DNA of 64,000 nt from Sorex araneus (Eukaryota; Chordata; Mammalia; Eulipotyphla; Soricidae), in contig NC_073308.1 in the NCBI RefSeq assembly GCF_027595985.1, positions 17,692,005-17,756,004 of the forward strand, written 5' to 3'. The position numbers and the translations under genes are program-made. Positions 16,805-30,652 of this stretch are shown piece after piece (within the stretch, counting starts at the first letter, position 1; each line of letters starts with the position of its first letter). Below the pieces are notes generated by a model. It did not search any database, was not told the DNA's origin, and worked only from the letters and a program-made list of their open reading frames with translations.

Positions 16805-17862
16805 CACAAATGTGTGCATGTATGTATACATGTGTATGGTTAAGGAGGTTATTACCATCTACAATTACATCCTCCCCCCCCCCCCGCGTGCTGGGTTGCA
16901 GGTAGATTTCCAGACTTTCCAGATCATGCCCCCAACGCCTGCCTTAGTTCTCTGCATCATCACCCCCTGCTCTCCCAGTGGAATCCTTTGTCTACCTCAC
17001 TCCCTTAGAGATGTCGTTCTCGGAACCCCTTTCTAAGGCGGATTCTCAGTCCTTAGTACCCCCAGCCAACTCTGCAGTGCTGTACTTGGGTTGCACTGTA
17101 CATCTTTCCTTCCTGACACCCTCCTCACAGCATTCCACATGTAAAGTTTCACATGTGGGCATGACATGTGGGTGTGTTTTCAACACATCAGAGAACAGAA
17201 GCAAAAGTGAGTGGTTGGTGCTCCCTGGGTCTCTCTCCACAGACATCATCTCATCCATGTTCTTACAGGGTGGCTTTTGCAGCACAAACAGCAAACATCA
17301 CATGAATGCTTAATGAATCAACGTAGGAGCCAATCTTAGGACTTGACCCCAAACCTGGGCTCTACCAGGGTCCCTTTCCCTCCAGTCTTCTCAATATACC
17401 TATTCACAACTTTCGTTTTCCCATTTACTATCACTCGCATACTTTGCCTCTCACTTACAGGTGGATTAGACATGGACTAAGCCAGAAAACTAAAGAAAAG
17501 CAAGTTGAGCCTCTTCACTGCTTGAGCCCTTCACTAGTTTCCCGTGGCTTTTATGAAGAGGTGCAAATTCCTATGAGAACATGCTGTGGCCTGACTCAGT
17601 TTCCACTTTGCATGCCAGTGACAAGAACCACATCCTGGTCTCAAGCACACATCAGAGCTCCACCATCTAGTCTCTGCACAACCCCACAGACCCCTTCTAG
17701 CAGCTAGGAAGGTCCCTCTCTCCATGGGCTCCTTCTGCTGAGGGCAAAGTGAGGCACTTGCTTCCAACCAGGCAGTGGATAAGCAGCCTCCACTCCTGCC
17801 CCTCAGCTTAGCTCAATCACGTCTGCAGAGCGCAGGCAGCAACTACTCAAAGGCTCGTTCCA

Positions 17863-18034
17863 GGATGGAGTGATAGCACAGTGGATAGGGCATTTGCCTT
17901 GAACGTGGCTGACTCAGGTTCGATTCCCAGCATCCTATATGGTCCCCCGAGCACAGCCAAGAGTAATTCCTGAGTGCATGAGCCAGGAGTAACCCCTGAG
18001 CATTGCCAGGTGTGACCCAAAAAGAAAAAAAAAA
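17863..18034 (+). repeat. Type A SINE
   Basis: Full-length plus-strand copy with tail 'gacccaaaaagaaaaaaaa'. It is flanked by near-identical 'ggctcgttcca' (17853) and 'ggttcgttcca' (18036). Confidence 0.9.
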
Positions 18035-18559
18035 AGGTTCGTTCCATCTTCTGCCTCCTCCTCTCATACCCAGTTGCATCATCAGGTTCCTTATTCATCC
18101 ACCAGATCCCAAGAAGTGCAATAACCATTTACAGAGAGACAACTCTCCAAGTTGTCTAAGATACACCTCGACTGGCTAGGGAACCACCCTGCTAGATTAT
18201 CTTCTCAGGAAACGAGGGCCTTGCTCTCCAATGACAGATGAAATGACATACAAGGAGAATCTCAAATGACAACCCCAATCAGGAGAGCAAAACCACCCTT
18301 TTTGGCAATCTGTGCCTGGGTCGTTGGGAACTGGTAGGGTACCCGCTGGTCCCCAATGTGAGCTTGGATATTTTCTACAAGGAAAAGAAAGGAAATGAGT
18401 TTCCTCTAACTTCTTAGGGGGGATGCCTATCAATAAAAGGCAGACATCCAGAGAGAAGTTTTTGCCATCAACTGCCAGAGCAGAGGGCCGGTGAATAATC
18501 CAGAATTAAGCACTTTTCAGATGCCACACGTCCCTCTCCTAGTCACTGCACAAGATAAT

Positions 18560-18660
18560 TATTATGGTGGTGGAGGGATTAGTGTTGAATTATTGTATAC
18601 CTAAAACCCAACTATCGGTATTTTGTAAATCATGGCTCTTTGATAAAAATTTTAAAAAAT
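18560..18660 (+). repeat. Possible old L1 3' end
   Basis: 'ggtggtggagggattagtg', '...gtatacctaaaacccaac' and an A-rich end resemble retroposon 3' UTR sequence. The family is not certain. Confidence 0.35.
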
Positions 18661-19146
18661 AATTACTTCAAAAGGGTTGATGAGTCCTCAAGATCAGTGT
18701 CGAAATAAGTCTCAGTGTGGGCCAAGCAAGACAACTTTCTTGGAAGAAAAGCAACTTCCATCAGCTATTCAAAGCCTTCCTGATAAATCTTTATGCCTTG
18801 GTTATTTTCACTCTTAGAAGACCAACACTTATAGGAAATAAATTCTACTGAAAAAGCCTTTTCTATAAACTTTTGCCAGATCCTGCTCCTGTTTATAAGG
18901 CTATTTACATGTCATTGATATGTGTACATTATAAACATTATAAGCTCTAAAGCACATAGTTTCTACAATTAATATAAAATCTATCCTATGAATTAAACCA
19001 CTCTTTTCCTTGCTATTTTTAAGGAACGTACTTTTTTCTGGGTCTTGCTCTGCCTTTGGATTTAAGGAAATAAGGACAAGCCTAAAACAGAGTGTATCCT
19101 GTCACTACTTGAAAAAGAAATGAAAATTTCTTCTTTTTTTACTTGA

Positions 19147-19315
19147 AGGTGGGGTTAGTGGGGAGTCATCCTGGCAGTGCTCAGGGATTTCTCTTGGCTC
19201 TTTGCTCAGGAATAACTCCCGGTGGTGCTCAGGGGTCAATGTGTGATGCGGAGCTCAAACCCAGGTTGGCAGCATACAAGGCAAACACCGCAGCCCCTGT
19301 ACATCTCTCTAGTGC
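19147..19315 (-). repeat. Diverged type A SINE
   Basis: Minus-strand body ('ctcaggaataactcccggtg', 'aggcaaacaccgcagcccc') without a clear tail. Confidence 0.7.
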
Positions 19316-19943
19316 CCTCCTGCACTTCTTGTCAGTAGCTTTAGTTGTGTGGCAAACAAAAGCACTCACTTACCTTTCAATGCTGATGAATCACCACGGC
19401 GGCAGAGTGAGGCCGCCTCCTAATGGAGAGATCAGACTAACGGCCAGTGGGCGCCCACCTGGCCCATTAGTCTCCAGACAAGAGCAGGTGACATAAAACT
19501 GCCAGTCAGGTGGTTTTATGACTCACTGAGATCAGAATTCCAAGCTATCCACAGACTTCCTAAAGCAGCAAGGCCCCCACACACCCAGGGGACAGGCAGC
19601 AACTGCTGCGTCTCAGGAATCTAGAGTAAACTGAGGACCCGGAACACTAAAGAGGACCAAAAGACTAGAGCTCTGTAATTAAGTAAATAAATAATTATAG
19701 ATCCACTTCCTAGGAGTTACAAATGTGCTCCTATTCGAAAGCACTTTCCCATCGAAAATCCATTTCCTCTTCACTTCGGAGCTGAAAATTAAGTCATTAT
19801 AACACAATCACAAGACTTTGCGTAAATCAAATAAGCAATTTTGCTCCGTGCTAAACATCGTAAATTATGGGGAAATATAACCATGGTTAAACAGCAATAT
19901 CACTGCCATTATTATAATTTATAATTGCTCAGAAATAGAATTA

Positions 19944-20804
<861 letters not shown>

Positions 20805-21079
20805 TTAGTCTACCTGCCCCTTCCCGAGAAAAAAAAGATTACTTGGTGGCCCCATCCCTGGAAATCTACACTCTTTAAGTGAACAAGCAAAAAGTACCTC
20901 AACTGGCTCCTATGGCCCATTGCTGAGTACCACTGCCTAGGAGAGGACAGAATGTTCCCTCTGGAATGAAGCTTAGTTTAATGCTGCAAGCCATCCACTC
21001 TCAATGGGAAAAAGCATTATGTGATGATAACGGTTTGAAAGCCACTGACTGTCCAATATAAGATATGATGGGAATGAAC

Positions 21080-21115
21080 TTTCTCTCTCTCTCTCTCTCC
21101 CCCCCCCTCTCTCTG
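21080..21115. repeat. CT microsatellite with C run
   Basis: (CT)n interrupted by nine Cs. Confidence 0.9.
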
Positions 21116-22033
21116 AAACACAAAAAGCTAATTCCAAAGTTCTTCACAGATAAAGATATACAAATTTAACCAAACATCATGCAAAATTCAGGACTGAAAA
21201 TGCTCATATGCAAAAGGAACTTCCTGGCCTAAGACAGATCATCACTAGTTTTGGTCTACACTACAAAATAATCTGTGAACTTTTTTTTGGTACTAATACT
21301 TGGCATTACTGTCTGACCCACTCATCAGCAAAGAGACATCACATATGGGACGCTGGTCAATGGTAACTGATACTTTCAAACTCAACTCCCAAAGACTGGC
21401 ATGATGGATGGTCTGACATTTTATTTCTCAAATGTGATTCAAATGAGCAGCTTCTATAGACAAACATTTTGCAAACCGATTCTAGGAGCATGGAGAGATG
21501 AAAATCTTCTCAAATATAAAGAACTATTCCAGGGTCAACGGTAGAGGTGGAAGGTGGGTAGAGAACAGTCATTATTTCTATAACAGCCCCCTGAGGGAAA
21601 AGGTCTCTGCAGAGAAGGGAAATAGCCTGAGCACTCCCCAGTGAGTGGGTGTAGTTGCAATCTAGCTATCATCTTGGGCAGAAGGTGTCTGAACCACTGC
21701 CTATGGGTCCTGAGCACCTGTCTCTTCAGGCACGGGAAAATTCTCGCTGGTGATTCTGCTGGGCTAGCCTGTTTCAATGCCACCCTAACTATAAATGCAG
21801 AGTCAACTGGGAGTCATTCCCACGACCATTTCTGCCCCTCACTGCCTTCTCACAGCTCTGTGGGGTCTCTGGGAACAGAGACAGAGACGGAGAGCAGCAT
21901 GCCCAGGACGGCTTCACAGGGTGGGAAGGAGAGTCAAACTCCACCTCCTACAGAGAGCAGCCCCAGAGCAATGTTAGTTGCGCCCCTCCCCACCAAAAAA
22001 AAGGATAAAAATAATTTTTTAATCATAGAAGAA

Positions 22034-22210
22034 TCTGGGGTTAGAGTGATAGCACAGTGGGTAGGGAATTTGCCTTGCATGCGGCTGACCCGGGTTCGAT
22101 TCCCAGAATCCCATATGGTCCCCTGAGTGCTGCCAGGAGTGATTCCTGAGTATTAAGCCAGGAGTGACCCCTGTGCAATGCCGATGTGACCCAAAAAGGA
22201 AAAAAAAAAA
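22034..22210 (+). repeat. Type A SINE
   Basis: Plus-strand copy, close to the consensus ('tgatagcacagtgggtaggg', 'acccgggttcgattcccag'), with a poly-A tail. Confidence 0.92.
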
Positions 22211-23269
22211 CATACTAGAAATAGCACTGAAGCCCAAACACATGCTGCCATGTGAAGCTACACAGAGTCCAGAGGTTCATGAATAACCACCTTCTGGATT
22301 TCCCCTTGTTGCACTCTTTCTTCTTTTCCTTTAACACTCTTTCTTTGGAAGAAATGAAGTCTGAACCATCTATTCCTCTGATTAATAAACACTGCAGACT
22401 GAAAACAGTTCACTGGAAGTCAGTGGAATGGTGTTCCACCAAGACTGCTTTGTCTAAGGCTAAGGGCACCGCATCACCTGGGTCTGTCTTGGCGAACGAC
22501 TCTTTGAAGATTCAGCTTTCCTACCAATGGATGAATGACTAATTCTAAACATTAATGTGAAATGAATTCAGCCTACTAACATTGTAAGCTGTTTTGGAAA
22601 TTATAATGCAGTGCTTTATTCCAGAAAATTGTTCTAACACTTAATAAAAAAGGTTAGCACATCAAGATGAATCTTCAATCCACTGAAGTCTCATACTCTT
22701 TGAGTAATTTCATATAAAAATTATAGCTGCAGCTAATAGTTTAACAAAATATAACCAATAATATTACAATGAGAGTCTAATTTCTAACATCATTAAAACT
22801 ATATCAGTCTTATTTGATTTTATTAATGGTTTCCAAGAGCATAAAATCAACTTTAGAAATATTATCTAACTTATTTCCTGGTATCAGATTAATGGACTAA
22901 AAAACTATTTTTACAAGCTTTTTAAAAAACTGTTAGAAACGCCCAAAGGCTAAAAAAATATATAAAAAGAGAACACTAAGTCTCAGGGCTCAAGGGACAT
23001 TTTTCCCTTTCAATTTCAACCAACCCACCAACCTCCAGAAGTTAATCCAACCACAACTCCCTGTTCATGAGACACAAATATTCCATAAAATTGCCTCCTT
23101 TCCTTCTCTCAGGTCAGACAGGTATCAAGTAGTCTCAGCGAAATCGTGGTAAGACTATCATATGGCCAGCCTTGCCTTCATTTCCTCTGCCTTGGCAGTT
23201 ACATTGAAGACCGCAGCACAGAAACACATGGTCCAAGAGACTTTTTTTATTCGAGGGGTCAGGGAAGGA

Positions 23270-23611
23270 AGTTTGGGGGTATGGGTCACACCAGGTGGTA
23301 CTCAGGGCTAGCTTCTGGCTCTGTGTTCAGGGATCACTCATAGTGGGGTTCAGTGGAATTTATGTGGTACTGGGAACAAACTGGATTTGGCCACAAGCAA
23401 GACAAGCACCCTGTGGCCCAAAAGAATTCTTTTAGGAGATATTGCAAAATAGGCTAAAGGCAGGAGGCCTGGGCTGGATCCCTAGCACTCCCTGGTCCCG
23501 CCACACCCAAGTCAGGAAGTAACCCCTGAGCACCACTGGGTGTGACCTGGGGAATCAAACCTGGGCCTCCTGCGGGCAAATATGTGCCCCAGGCCAATCT
23601 ATCTGGCCTTA
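23270..23611. repeat. Cluster of degraded type A SINE pieces
   Basis: About 23270-23422 is a minus-strand copy. About 23450-23554 is a plus-strand 3' part ('aagtaacccctgagcacc', 'gggtgtgacc'). About 23555-23611 reads as a minus-strand head. The last two lie back to back and form a small rearranged array. Confidence 0.6.
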
Positions 23612-24501
23612 ATTTTAAAAATTCATATTCAAATTTCTAAAATAACTGTTCACTTAAAAATTTATTTTGGAAATAAAATCTTGGGAGAGATTGCATTTGG
23701 TGTAATATCTAAGGTAACAGCTCACTAAAGCTTTTCTTATGATACAGCAAATGGGTAGAATAAAAGTATAAAGTTCAATTATGTAAAGGGAAACTGCTTG
23801 AGCAGATGAAAGTTTTTTAAAAAATCTTTCTTTCCCCTCCCCAAATTATTAGACAATACTGAGCAACACAAAATGTGTAATGAAGTCAACATCCAATGTA
23901 CCGACTGTAGGTAAAACCTTTAACTGAAGGCTGCACTAACCCTCCCCACCATGAGCGAAACCCTCTTCCTGGCTTCCTTAATACCAAGTATTAAACAATT
24001 ATTTTTTTCAGCACTCCCCTAAAAATTATGCCCATTCAAAGTAAGAAAATTCAATTACTGTACAAAATAAGGGCTGAGTAAAGGTTTTCATTCTGGAATA
24101 AAAGGAGAAGAACCAGGAAGCAGACTTGGTCGCAACTTTCGAATTTCTCTGTATACCCAAAGAACTGTGAGTTGCTTGATGGCCCAAGAGGGAACTAAGA
24201 CAGTCAGAAATAGACAACAGGATGCAGCAGGCGCTCAGGAAACCCCAGGAAACAGACACTCTCCATCAGTTAACAGCCTGTATGTCTGACAGTGACACTT
24301 TTAAATCTCCATTACTATAAGAGGGGGAAAGAGCATGTACTTAAAAACTAGAGAACAATTGATTTGCCTGGATACTGTTAACTATACAAGAGGATATGTT
24401 TGTCTGCTAAGTAAATGAAACAATTTTACTAATAAACAAACAAAAACCTTTAGGACACAACTAAAGGGTAAGGGCTTACAATTATCAAATAGGGAGAGAC
24501 A

Positions 24502-24746
24502 GCGAGACAGGGAAAAAAAGGAAGGAGGAAGGAAGGAAGAAGGAAGGAAGGAAGGAAGGAAGGAAGGAAGGAAGGAAGGAAGGAAGGAAGGAAGGAAGGA
24601 AGGAAGGGAGGGAGGGAGGGAGGGAGGAAGGGAGGGTGTGGGAAGGAAGAGAGGGAGGGAGGGCGGGAGGGAGGGAGGAGGAGAGGGGAGGGAAGGGAAG
24701 AAGGAAGAGAAGAAGGGAGGGAAGGAGGGAGGGAAGGAAGAAAAGG
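24502..24746. repeat. Long purine tract, (GGAA)n and (GGGA)n
   Basis: About 245 bp almost entirely of G and A on the plus strand, with a pure GGAA core near 24540-24606. It produces artefactual Pro/Ser and Gly/Arg reading frames. Confidence 0.97.
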
Positions 24747-27289
24747 TATGGTATAGTGGAAAAGTTCTCACTTCATCGCTGTTTGAACCTAGCTTACCTT
24801 TCCTACTGAAGAGGGCAGAGCTACAAATACGTAACTGCTAACTACAACCACCACAGTGCCTTTCCAAAGTCTAAGGGAAGCAATCAACATCTGAGTCACT
24901 GTCATTTGAATTCCGTATGCAGTGACTCAGGGGTACCCCACTTGCCAGTCACGGCTGGGGCTGAAGAAAGCTCTCTCTCTGTTCACAAAACCCAAGAGCT
25001 GGCGGGTCTACACGCGGGCGGTGAACAGCGTGTCCCAGGGAGCCCTGAGTGCTGCGGAGCATCACAATGGGCAGCAAAGCGAGCGAGTGGAAAGCCTTCC
25101 CGGGGCCAGTGTTCTAAGGGGCAGGCTTCATCCTCCAGCCACCAGCAGCCCAAACCTGTTTCAACACTGGCTCTCAGACTGCAGTGTGAACCAACATGGC
25201 AGACCAGTGGTTTTCTCCCTGTCTGCACCTGTGGCCCGGGCCGGCTGAGGAACAGGTGGGTGAGACCAACCCCCTTTGTAACTTCTGTGACGCAATGATG
25301 CAAGGAGCATCATAAGTTTAAATTTTAACAAAGCGCCTTGCAGGAATGAGTAAATATGCTTCCTTAATGACAAAATAGTATCACGGTATCTACCTTGAAC
25401 TAATGCTGTCACCTGTCATAGAGGACCTTCCACCCAGCCTACTACTGGATTGAGAAACTGCCTCAGCACTCTGGACTGGGAAAGGAGCCCACCTCGACGG
25501 TGACTTACCCTCCCCTTCAATGCAAACATCTAGGCTAGCTGAGAACATTCTGACCTACCTAGACTCAGCCATGAGTGAACAGTAACCTTCTCTCTTTTAC
25601 CAAAGCCCAGGCTTGGGGACAGAGGAGCCCAGATTATTCTATAACATGCCAACAATGAACTGTCACACTCTTGATACTAGGCAATGGATACAAAGTAAAA
25701 CTCTGGGAAAGAAGGGAACTTCCTAGAAGGTGTGTTTGAGTCAAAGCTTTGATTCTGGTGTCTCAATTGCTTACAAAAGGGCCGGAAGGCTGTGAACTCG
25801 TTATTCATCTTCAGATTCTGGGCATTCACCTTAAAAGGGGCTCAGCCACTCCCTCGAGGCCCTGCAAGGAGAGTGGGCGCTGCCAGGGGAACAGTCATGT
25901 CAATCCTCAACCCGCAAAGCAGCCAGCATCTACTTAAGGCAAAGGCTTTGGCCTCCTTGACGTACTGCCCCAGGGGAACGAGGGCAGATGACATTTGCCA
26001 AAGCCCCGCAGACAATTGCCCAAGGTGTATGGCCTCAGAAAAGACCTGTAATGACCTCAGAAGAGAATCTGCAAGTATCAAGTGAGAAAAGCATGTGAAA
26101 ACTGGGTGCCTCAAGCGGTCGGTCCTGGGAATCAGCTTTCAGAGTTAAGTGTGCCAGACTCTCCACCAAAGAGAAAAGTGCATTTCCCACCAGTTGAACA
26201 AAACCTCCCAAGGACCCTGACTCACCCAGTGGCCCTGTCCCTATGTCCCACAGGATACGCTTACTTGCTTACTTCTTTACCCCAGGGACAGAGAAACGAA
26301 CAGAACTTAAAAGGAAAAGTCAGATTCTACTATTCAAAAGGGATCTGAATAAGTTGGTCCAGTTTAGTATTTAAATTGAAGAAAGTCTCTGTGTCTGCCT
26401 CTTCACTGAAGGACCTTACGCATCATTCAAAATGTAGCCTCTAAGTTGCTTTCAAAATATAACTCAATGAAGAAAAAAACGTACTGCCTAATAGTCTAAA
26501 ATAAGCAAAACTTGCATTTTAAAAAATAATTCCTTTCCAGTCTTATCAATACACATCAGCACCTGTCAGACTTGTGCAAGTTCCACATCTGGAGAACAGC
26601 TGCACATATATAAGGACCCTGCTTGATAATGCTTGAATACGTAACATGGTCCAGGTTCCTAAGAGGAACAAGAACGAAGACAACTGGATATCAATGGCAA
26701 TTACCTCGAATCACACCCAACACATACACATGTTTTAAATAATAAATCAGGGGGGAAGGGGAATGAACCAACCAATCGGTGGCTAAATTAATGAATAAAT
26801 AACAAAGGAAAAATAAGACTTGATGAAAATGTAGAAAGTCCAGATACCACAACTGCACACATTAAAAGCCATGGCATCTGTGTTGGATGTTAAAGGACCA
26901 TGGCAGTCAGGGGCAGAATGCTCAGTTTGGCACACAGGCTGCCAGCTAACCAGAGCAAGGTGCTGAAGAGTCAAACCAAGATAGCTGAGTTCTTGTCAAA
27001 ATCACACTAGACAAGGCCTGAGGCAGAGACTTCAGTGGGACATTATGAAACCAAGTTCCAGAGCAAAAACAAAAGCCAGGTACTTTTTAAAAATGTGTCT
27101 TTTGCACTCTAGAGTTAGCCAGACCTACAAGGAAACAAAATAATCAACTAGAACAGAGCTATAGAAATCACAGCCCAGTCAGTATATTTTCTTTCAATGG
27201 CTTTAAAAGCAAACCACACCAAGTTCACTAAATGCTACAGTTTAGTATATCAATGATTCCTTCAATATTTTGATGATCAAGAACTTTTC

Positions 27290-27456
27290 TTTGATAGCGG
27301 GACCACAGCCAGTGGTATTCAAGGCTTACTTCTGGCTCTATGCGCAGGAGCTACTCCTGGTGATGCTCGGGGGACCATTTGGGGTGTGGGGATAGAACTC
27401 TAGTGGGGAATCTTCAAGGCCAGCAAACTACCCACTGTATTGCCTCTCTGGGTCTA
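27290..27456 (-). repeat. Degraded type A SINE
   Basis: Minus-strand order of 'ctcctggtgatgctcggggg' and 'ctacccactgtattgcctc', without a poly-A remnant. Confidence 0.65.
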
Positions 27457-27579
27457 AAAGGATTTAAAGGATTTCATTCAAGACCAGGGCTAGAGCTGAG
27501 GAGAGAGCACACACATCTTATGGATGAGTTTCTGGGTTCAATCCCCAGACCTGAAAAACACAGACAAAAGAATTTCAGT

Positions 27580-27808
27580 GGAGGGGCTGGAATGATAACA
27601 CAGTGGGTTTGCCTTGTACGTGGCTGACCTAAGTTCAATTCCCAGCATCCCATATGGTACCCTGAGCACTACCAGGAGTAATTCCTAAGTGCAGAGCCAG
27701 GAGTAACCCCTGTCCATCGTCGGGTGTGACCCAAAAAGCAAAAAAAATAAATAAATAAAAGTAAATAAAAAATAAACAACAAAAATCTTAAAAAAAAAAA
27801 GAAAGAAT
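27580..27808 (+). repeat. Type A SINE with 13-bp target-site duplication
   Basis: Flanked by 'aaagaatttcagt' at 27567-27579 and 27809-27821. The tail expanded into AAATA-type repeats. The head lacks several bases of the usual 'gtgggtagggcatttgcc'. A further partial head lies at 27485-27560. Confidence 0.9.
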
Positions 27809-28192
27809 AAAGAATTTCAGTCGAAAAGAGAGTGCAGGCATCATGCTATCCTAGCTCAGTCACAGAGGGTGAGTTGGATGGCACCATGTGGAAACAGGAC
27901 AAGAATTTTCAAGATAACTGAGGGACATTCTGCATGATAAAGGTGTGTACCTCATCATGACTTGAGTAGGAGGTAGGAGGGAGAAGATGCAGATGTCTTT
28001 CTTACATTTTTACTTATCACCTACCCTACAACTTAGTAGGAATACAGTGAGCAGGCCGGTTCTCATAGTATTTCGCCTCTCTGCCTTGAGAAGACACGAA
28101 ATGGTGAAACCTTATTAAAAGGGCTCCTGGGAGAACAGAAACCTGCTAGGTCCTGTCTTATAAGAAGGATATTTTTGTTTGTTTGGGAGCCA

Positions 28193-28434
28193 GACTAGAG
28201 CAACAGCACAGCAGGTAGGGCGTTTGCTTTGCATGCGGCCGACCTGGATTCAACTCCTCTGTCCCTCAGAGAGCCCGGCAAGCTACAGAGAGGATCCCGC
28301 CTGCATGGCAAAGCCTGGCAAGCTCCCCGTGGCGTATTCAATATGCCAAAAACAGTAACAACAAGTCTCACAATGGAGGCACAATACTGATGCCCGCTTG
28401 AGCAAATCAATGGACAACAGTGCTACAGTGCTAG
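28193..28434 (+). repeat. Type B SINE nested in an older SINE
   Basis: Complete tailless copy ending 'cagtgctacagtgctag'. It is flanked by 'tgtttgggagcca' at 28180-28192 and 28435-28447. The right duplication belongs to the start of a minus-strand type A element. Confidence 0.9.
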
Positions 28435-28435
28435 T

Positions 28436-28596
28436 GTTTGGGAGCCATCCTCTGTGGTGTTGGGGGCTTATTCCTGACTCTGTGCTCAGGGATCACTCCT
28501 GGCGGGTTTGGAGAACCGTATGAAGTGCCAGACATCAAACCTGGGGGAGCTGCATGCAAAGCAAACACTCTACCTGCTGTGCTATTGCTCTGGCCT
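28436..28596 (-). repeat. Older type A SINE, host of the nested copy
   Basis: Minus-strand body ('cagggatcactcctggcggg', 'caaagcaaacactctacc', 'gctgtgctattgctctggcc'). Confidence 0.8.
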
Positions 28597-28691
28597 GAAG
28601 GTTACTTGCCAGTATATGAAATGGCAATGCAAGACTAAACACTAGTGTGTTTCACTTTTACATCTCACATCACCATTAAAAACAACAGTTC

Positions 28692-28835
28692 ATGGCTGAA
28701 GAGAGTACAGGGGTTAAGGCACTTGCCTTGATACAGTGCAGACACCACATGGTCCCTCAGTGCCAAATTCAGAGTGAGGAATAGTCCTAAGCATTGCTAG
28801 GGGACCCAACACCCCACCTTGCAAAAACAAAACAA
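28692..28835 (+). repeat. Degraded type A SINE
   Basis: 'ggcacttgccttgatacagtg' and 'ccacatggtccctcag' in order, with an A-rich end. Confidence 0.6.
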
Positions 28836-28914
28836 CCAAAATGGTTCATTAGAAAACGGAAACCAAGGGTTACTTCCTTTTCTTATAGGAAACATGACAA
28901 TTTAAAAGGTGTAT

Positions 28915-29062
28915 AGGGGCCCAAGAAGTAGTGCAGAAGGTAGGGGCCCTTGTCTTGCCTGCAGTGATCCGAGTTCCATCCCATACCACTTATGGTCTAT
29001 TGAGTCCACCAGGAGTGACACTGAGCCCAGCAGGGTGTAGCCCCGAAAACACAAAAAGTTTA
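28915..29062 (+). repeat. Degraded type A SINE
   Basis: 'gtagtgcagaaggtaggggc', 'accaggagtgacactgagc' and 'gggtgtagccccgaaaac'. Confidence 0.65.
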
Positions 29063-30226
29063 AAAAAAATAAAAAGATTCTACCTGCAGGTTCATTCATT
29101 ATGAAATAAGCTCTAGAAAGACTTGGTTCCATTCAAAAGGCACCAGGCAAGAAGTTCCTTGCAACTGTTGATGATTCAGTGATACAAAAGAAATTCTTAA
29201 AGCTCAAAGACATGTTGATTTCCTCGAGTTCTCTTTTGCTGCAGAACTGGCTTATAGCCACAATTTCAGAGTAGTGAACTGGCTCCTTTGCTGATTTGTT
29301 TCACAACTTGTACTATGTTTAATTGCAGGACCAGGGCCCTGGGGAACCAACAGGACAGGCACCAGAAGGGAGCCTACCATTAAACACCCCAAACCAGTGC
29401 CTCACAGGAGGGCGGGCTACAATGTGTCTCACGATTCTGGGTATCAGAAAGGGGACAATCTCCAATACAACTGCTGTCCTAGGGGGTCAGGGGTGCATGA
29501 GCTGTCACAGGGGCTGTCCTGGGGAAAAGGAGTGTGTGCCCGCTTCTGTAAAAGCACTTTTAGAGTCTAGGCAATACAGGTAGCATGAAGAGGCATTGGG
29601 GAAAAGGGACAGGTAGGAGACACCCCTAAGTCCCCACCCTCCCATCCCCCCGCATTTAATCCTGTCTTGGACATTTTCAGGACAAACCTACACACTTCTC
29701 ACTTGGTCTAGGAGGTGGCGGCTAAATGCATTGACAGGTACAAGAGTCCCAACTTGGAATAGCTAAAAAAAAAAACAAAAACGGGGGGGGGGGGTAGAGG
29801 AATGTCTCTACTCACTATTCAGCTTCCCTAACACATGTACGGCCTTGGACCTTAAAAGACCAGGTCTAACGGTGAATCCAGGACAGGGAGTTGTGGAAGA
29901 GGCCTGGATGGGGACGGTCTTCCTTCTCTGGTCCCTGTCACCCCTGTGGCAGGGGCGGAGTTGTTGCGGTGCTGGGGTTGGGGATGGGCTCGGGCTGGCA
30001 ACCCCAAGGAAGGGACTCTCGGCCAGCCCTGACCGGGTGCAGCCCAGGCCAGCCGCTGCACACACAGCACGCCTTCCTCCAGCTGCCTCTTGCTGGGGAC
30101 AGGGCACGCGAGGGGGCCTCGGGCTCTCGGGCTCGCCAACCCCTCCAGAAGCCCCCAGCCTCTCCCCCCGCGTCACTCCAGCTCCCCGGCGCCGGTGCTC
30201 CCACCCCCGCGGGCCGCCAGCCTCAC

Positions 30227-30282
30227 CAGCTGTTCCCGGCGGCTGGAGCTCCGATCGCTGAGCGCCCGGCAGCCCCGAACAT
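30227..30282 (-). CDS. GPATCH2: GPATCH2 exon 1, coding part (codons 1-19)
   Basis: The 56 coding bases from the ATG (30282-30280, minus strand) to the donor 'AGCTG|gtgagg' encode MFGAAGRSAIGAPAAGNS plus two bases of Trp19. The start was chosen because this N-terminus matches mammalian GPATCH2 (the human protein begins MFGAAGR as I remember it). The frame is open upstream, so the ORF alone does not decide the start. The start context is weak (T at -3, T at +4). The exon lies inside the CpG island and faces SPATA17, whose ATG is about 420 bp away on the other strand. Confidence 0.95.
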
Positions 30283-30390
30283 TAACGACACCCTGGCGCC
30301 CGGCCTCGAGGCCCAGCCCGAGCACACTCGCCACCTAGCACGGCGCCCGCCACGGCCCGGCCCGGCGCACCAGCATGTTGCGCGGCGCCC

Positions 30391-30399
30391 CCGGAAGCG
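30391..30399 (+). promoter_or_regulatory. ETS/GABPA-type site
   Basis: CCGGAAGCG matches the core ETS-family (GABPA/ELK) consensus. It sits between the two start codons, a common arrangement in TATA-less bidirectional promoters. Binding is inferred from the motif only. Confidence 0.5.
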
Positions 30400-30652
30400 G
30401 GCGGGAGGCGGAACCGGAACCGCGCGCGGCGCCTCCACGCGCTCCCCCCGCCGCGGGGCCGCCCCGCGCGTCGCCGCCGCCAAGCCCCGCGGCCCAGAGC
30501 CGGGGGGGTCCGGCCCGCCCCGCGCCCCGCGGCCGCCCCCGCTCCCGAGCAGCCCAGACCGCGCGGGGGCCGCGGAAACACAGGAGCGCGAGCGGAGGCG
30601 CGGGCGCGCGGCGCCGTCCCCCCCGGCGGGCAGTGCGGCTTGGTCGGGCCCG

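Noticed and set aside
21641..22126. 161-codon plus-strand frame
   Set aside because: Its C-terminal part is translated SINE and its N-terminal part has no recognisable similarity or splice context.
24382..24771. Pro/Ser-rich 129-codon frame
   Set aside because: Translation of the GGAA/GGGA purine tract on the opposite strand. The same applies to the Glu/Lys/Gly frames at 33771-34263.
24906..25412. Several overlapping 83-130-codon frames in a slightly GC-richer stretch
   Set aside because: Both strands are open to a similar degree, no known protein is recognised, and no exon-like splice signals in a consistent frame were found.
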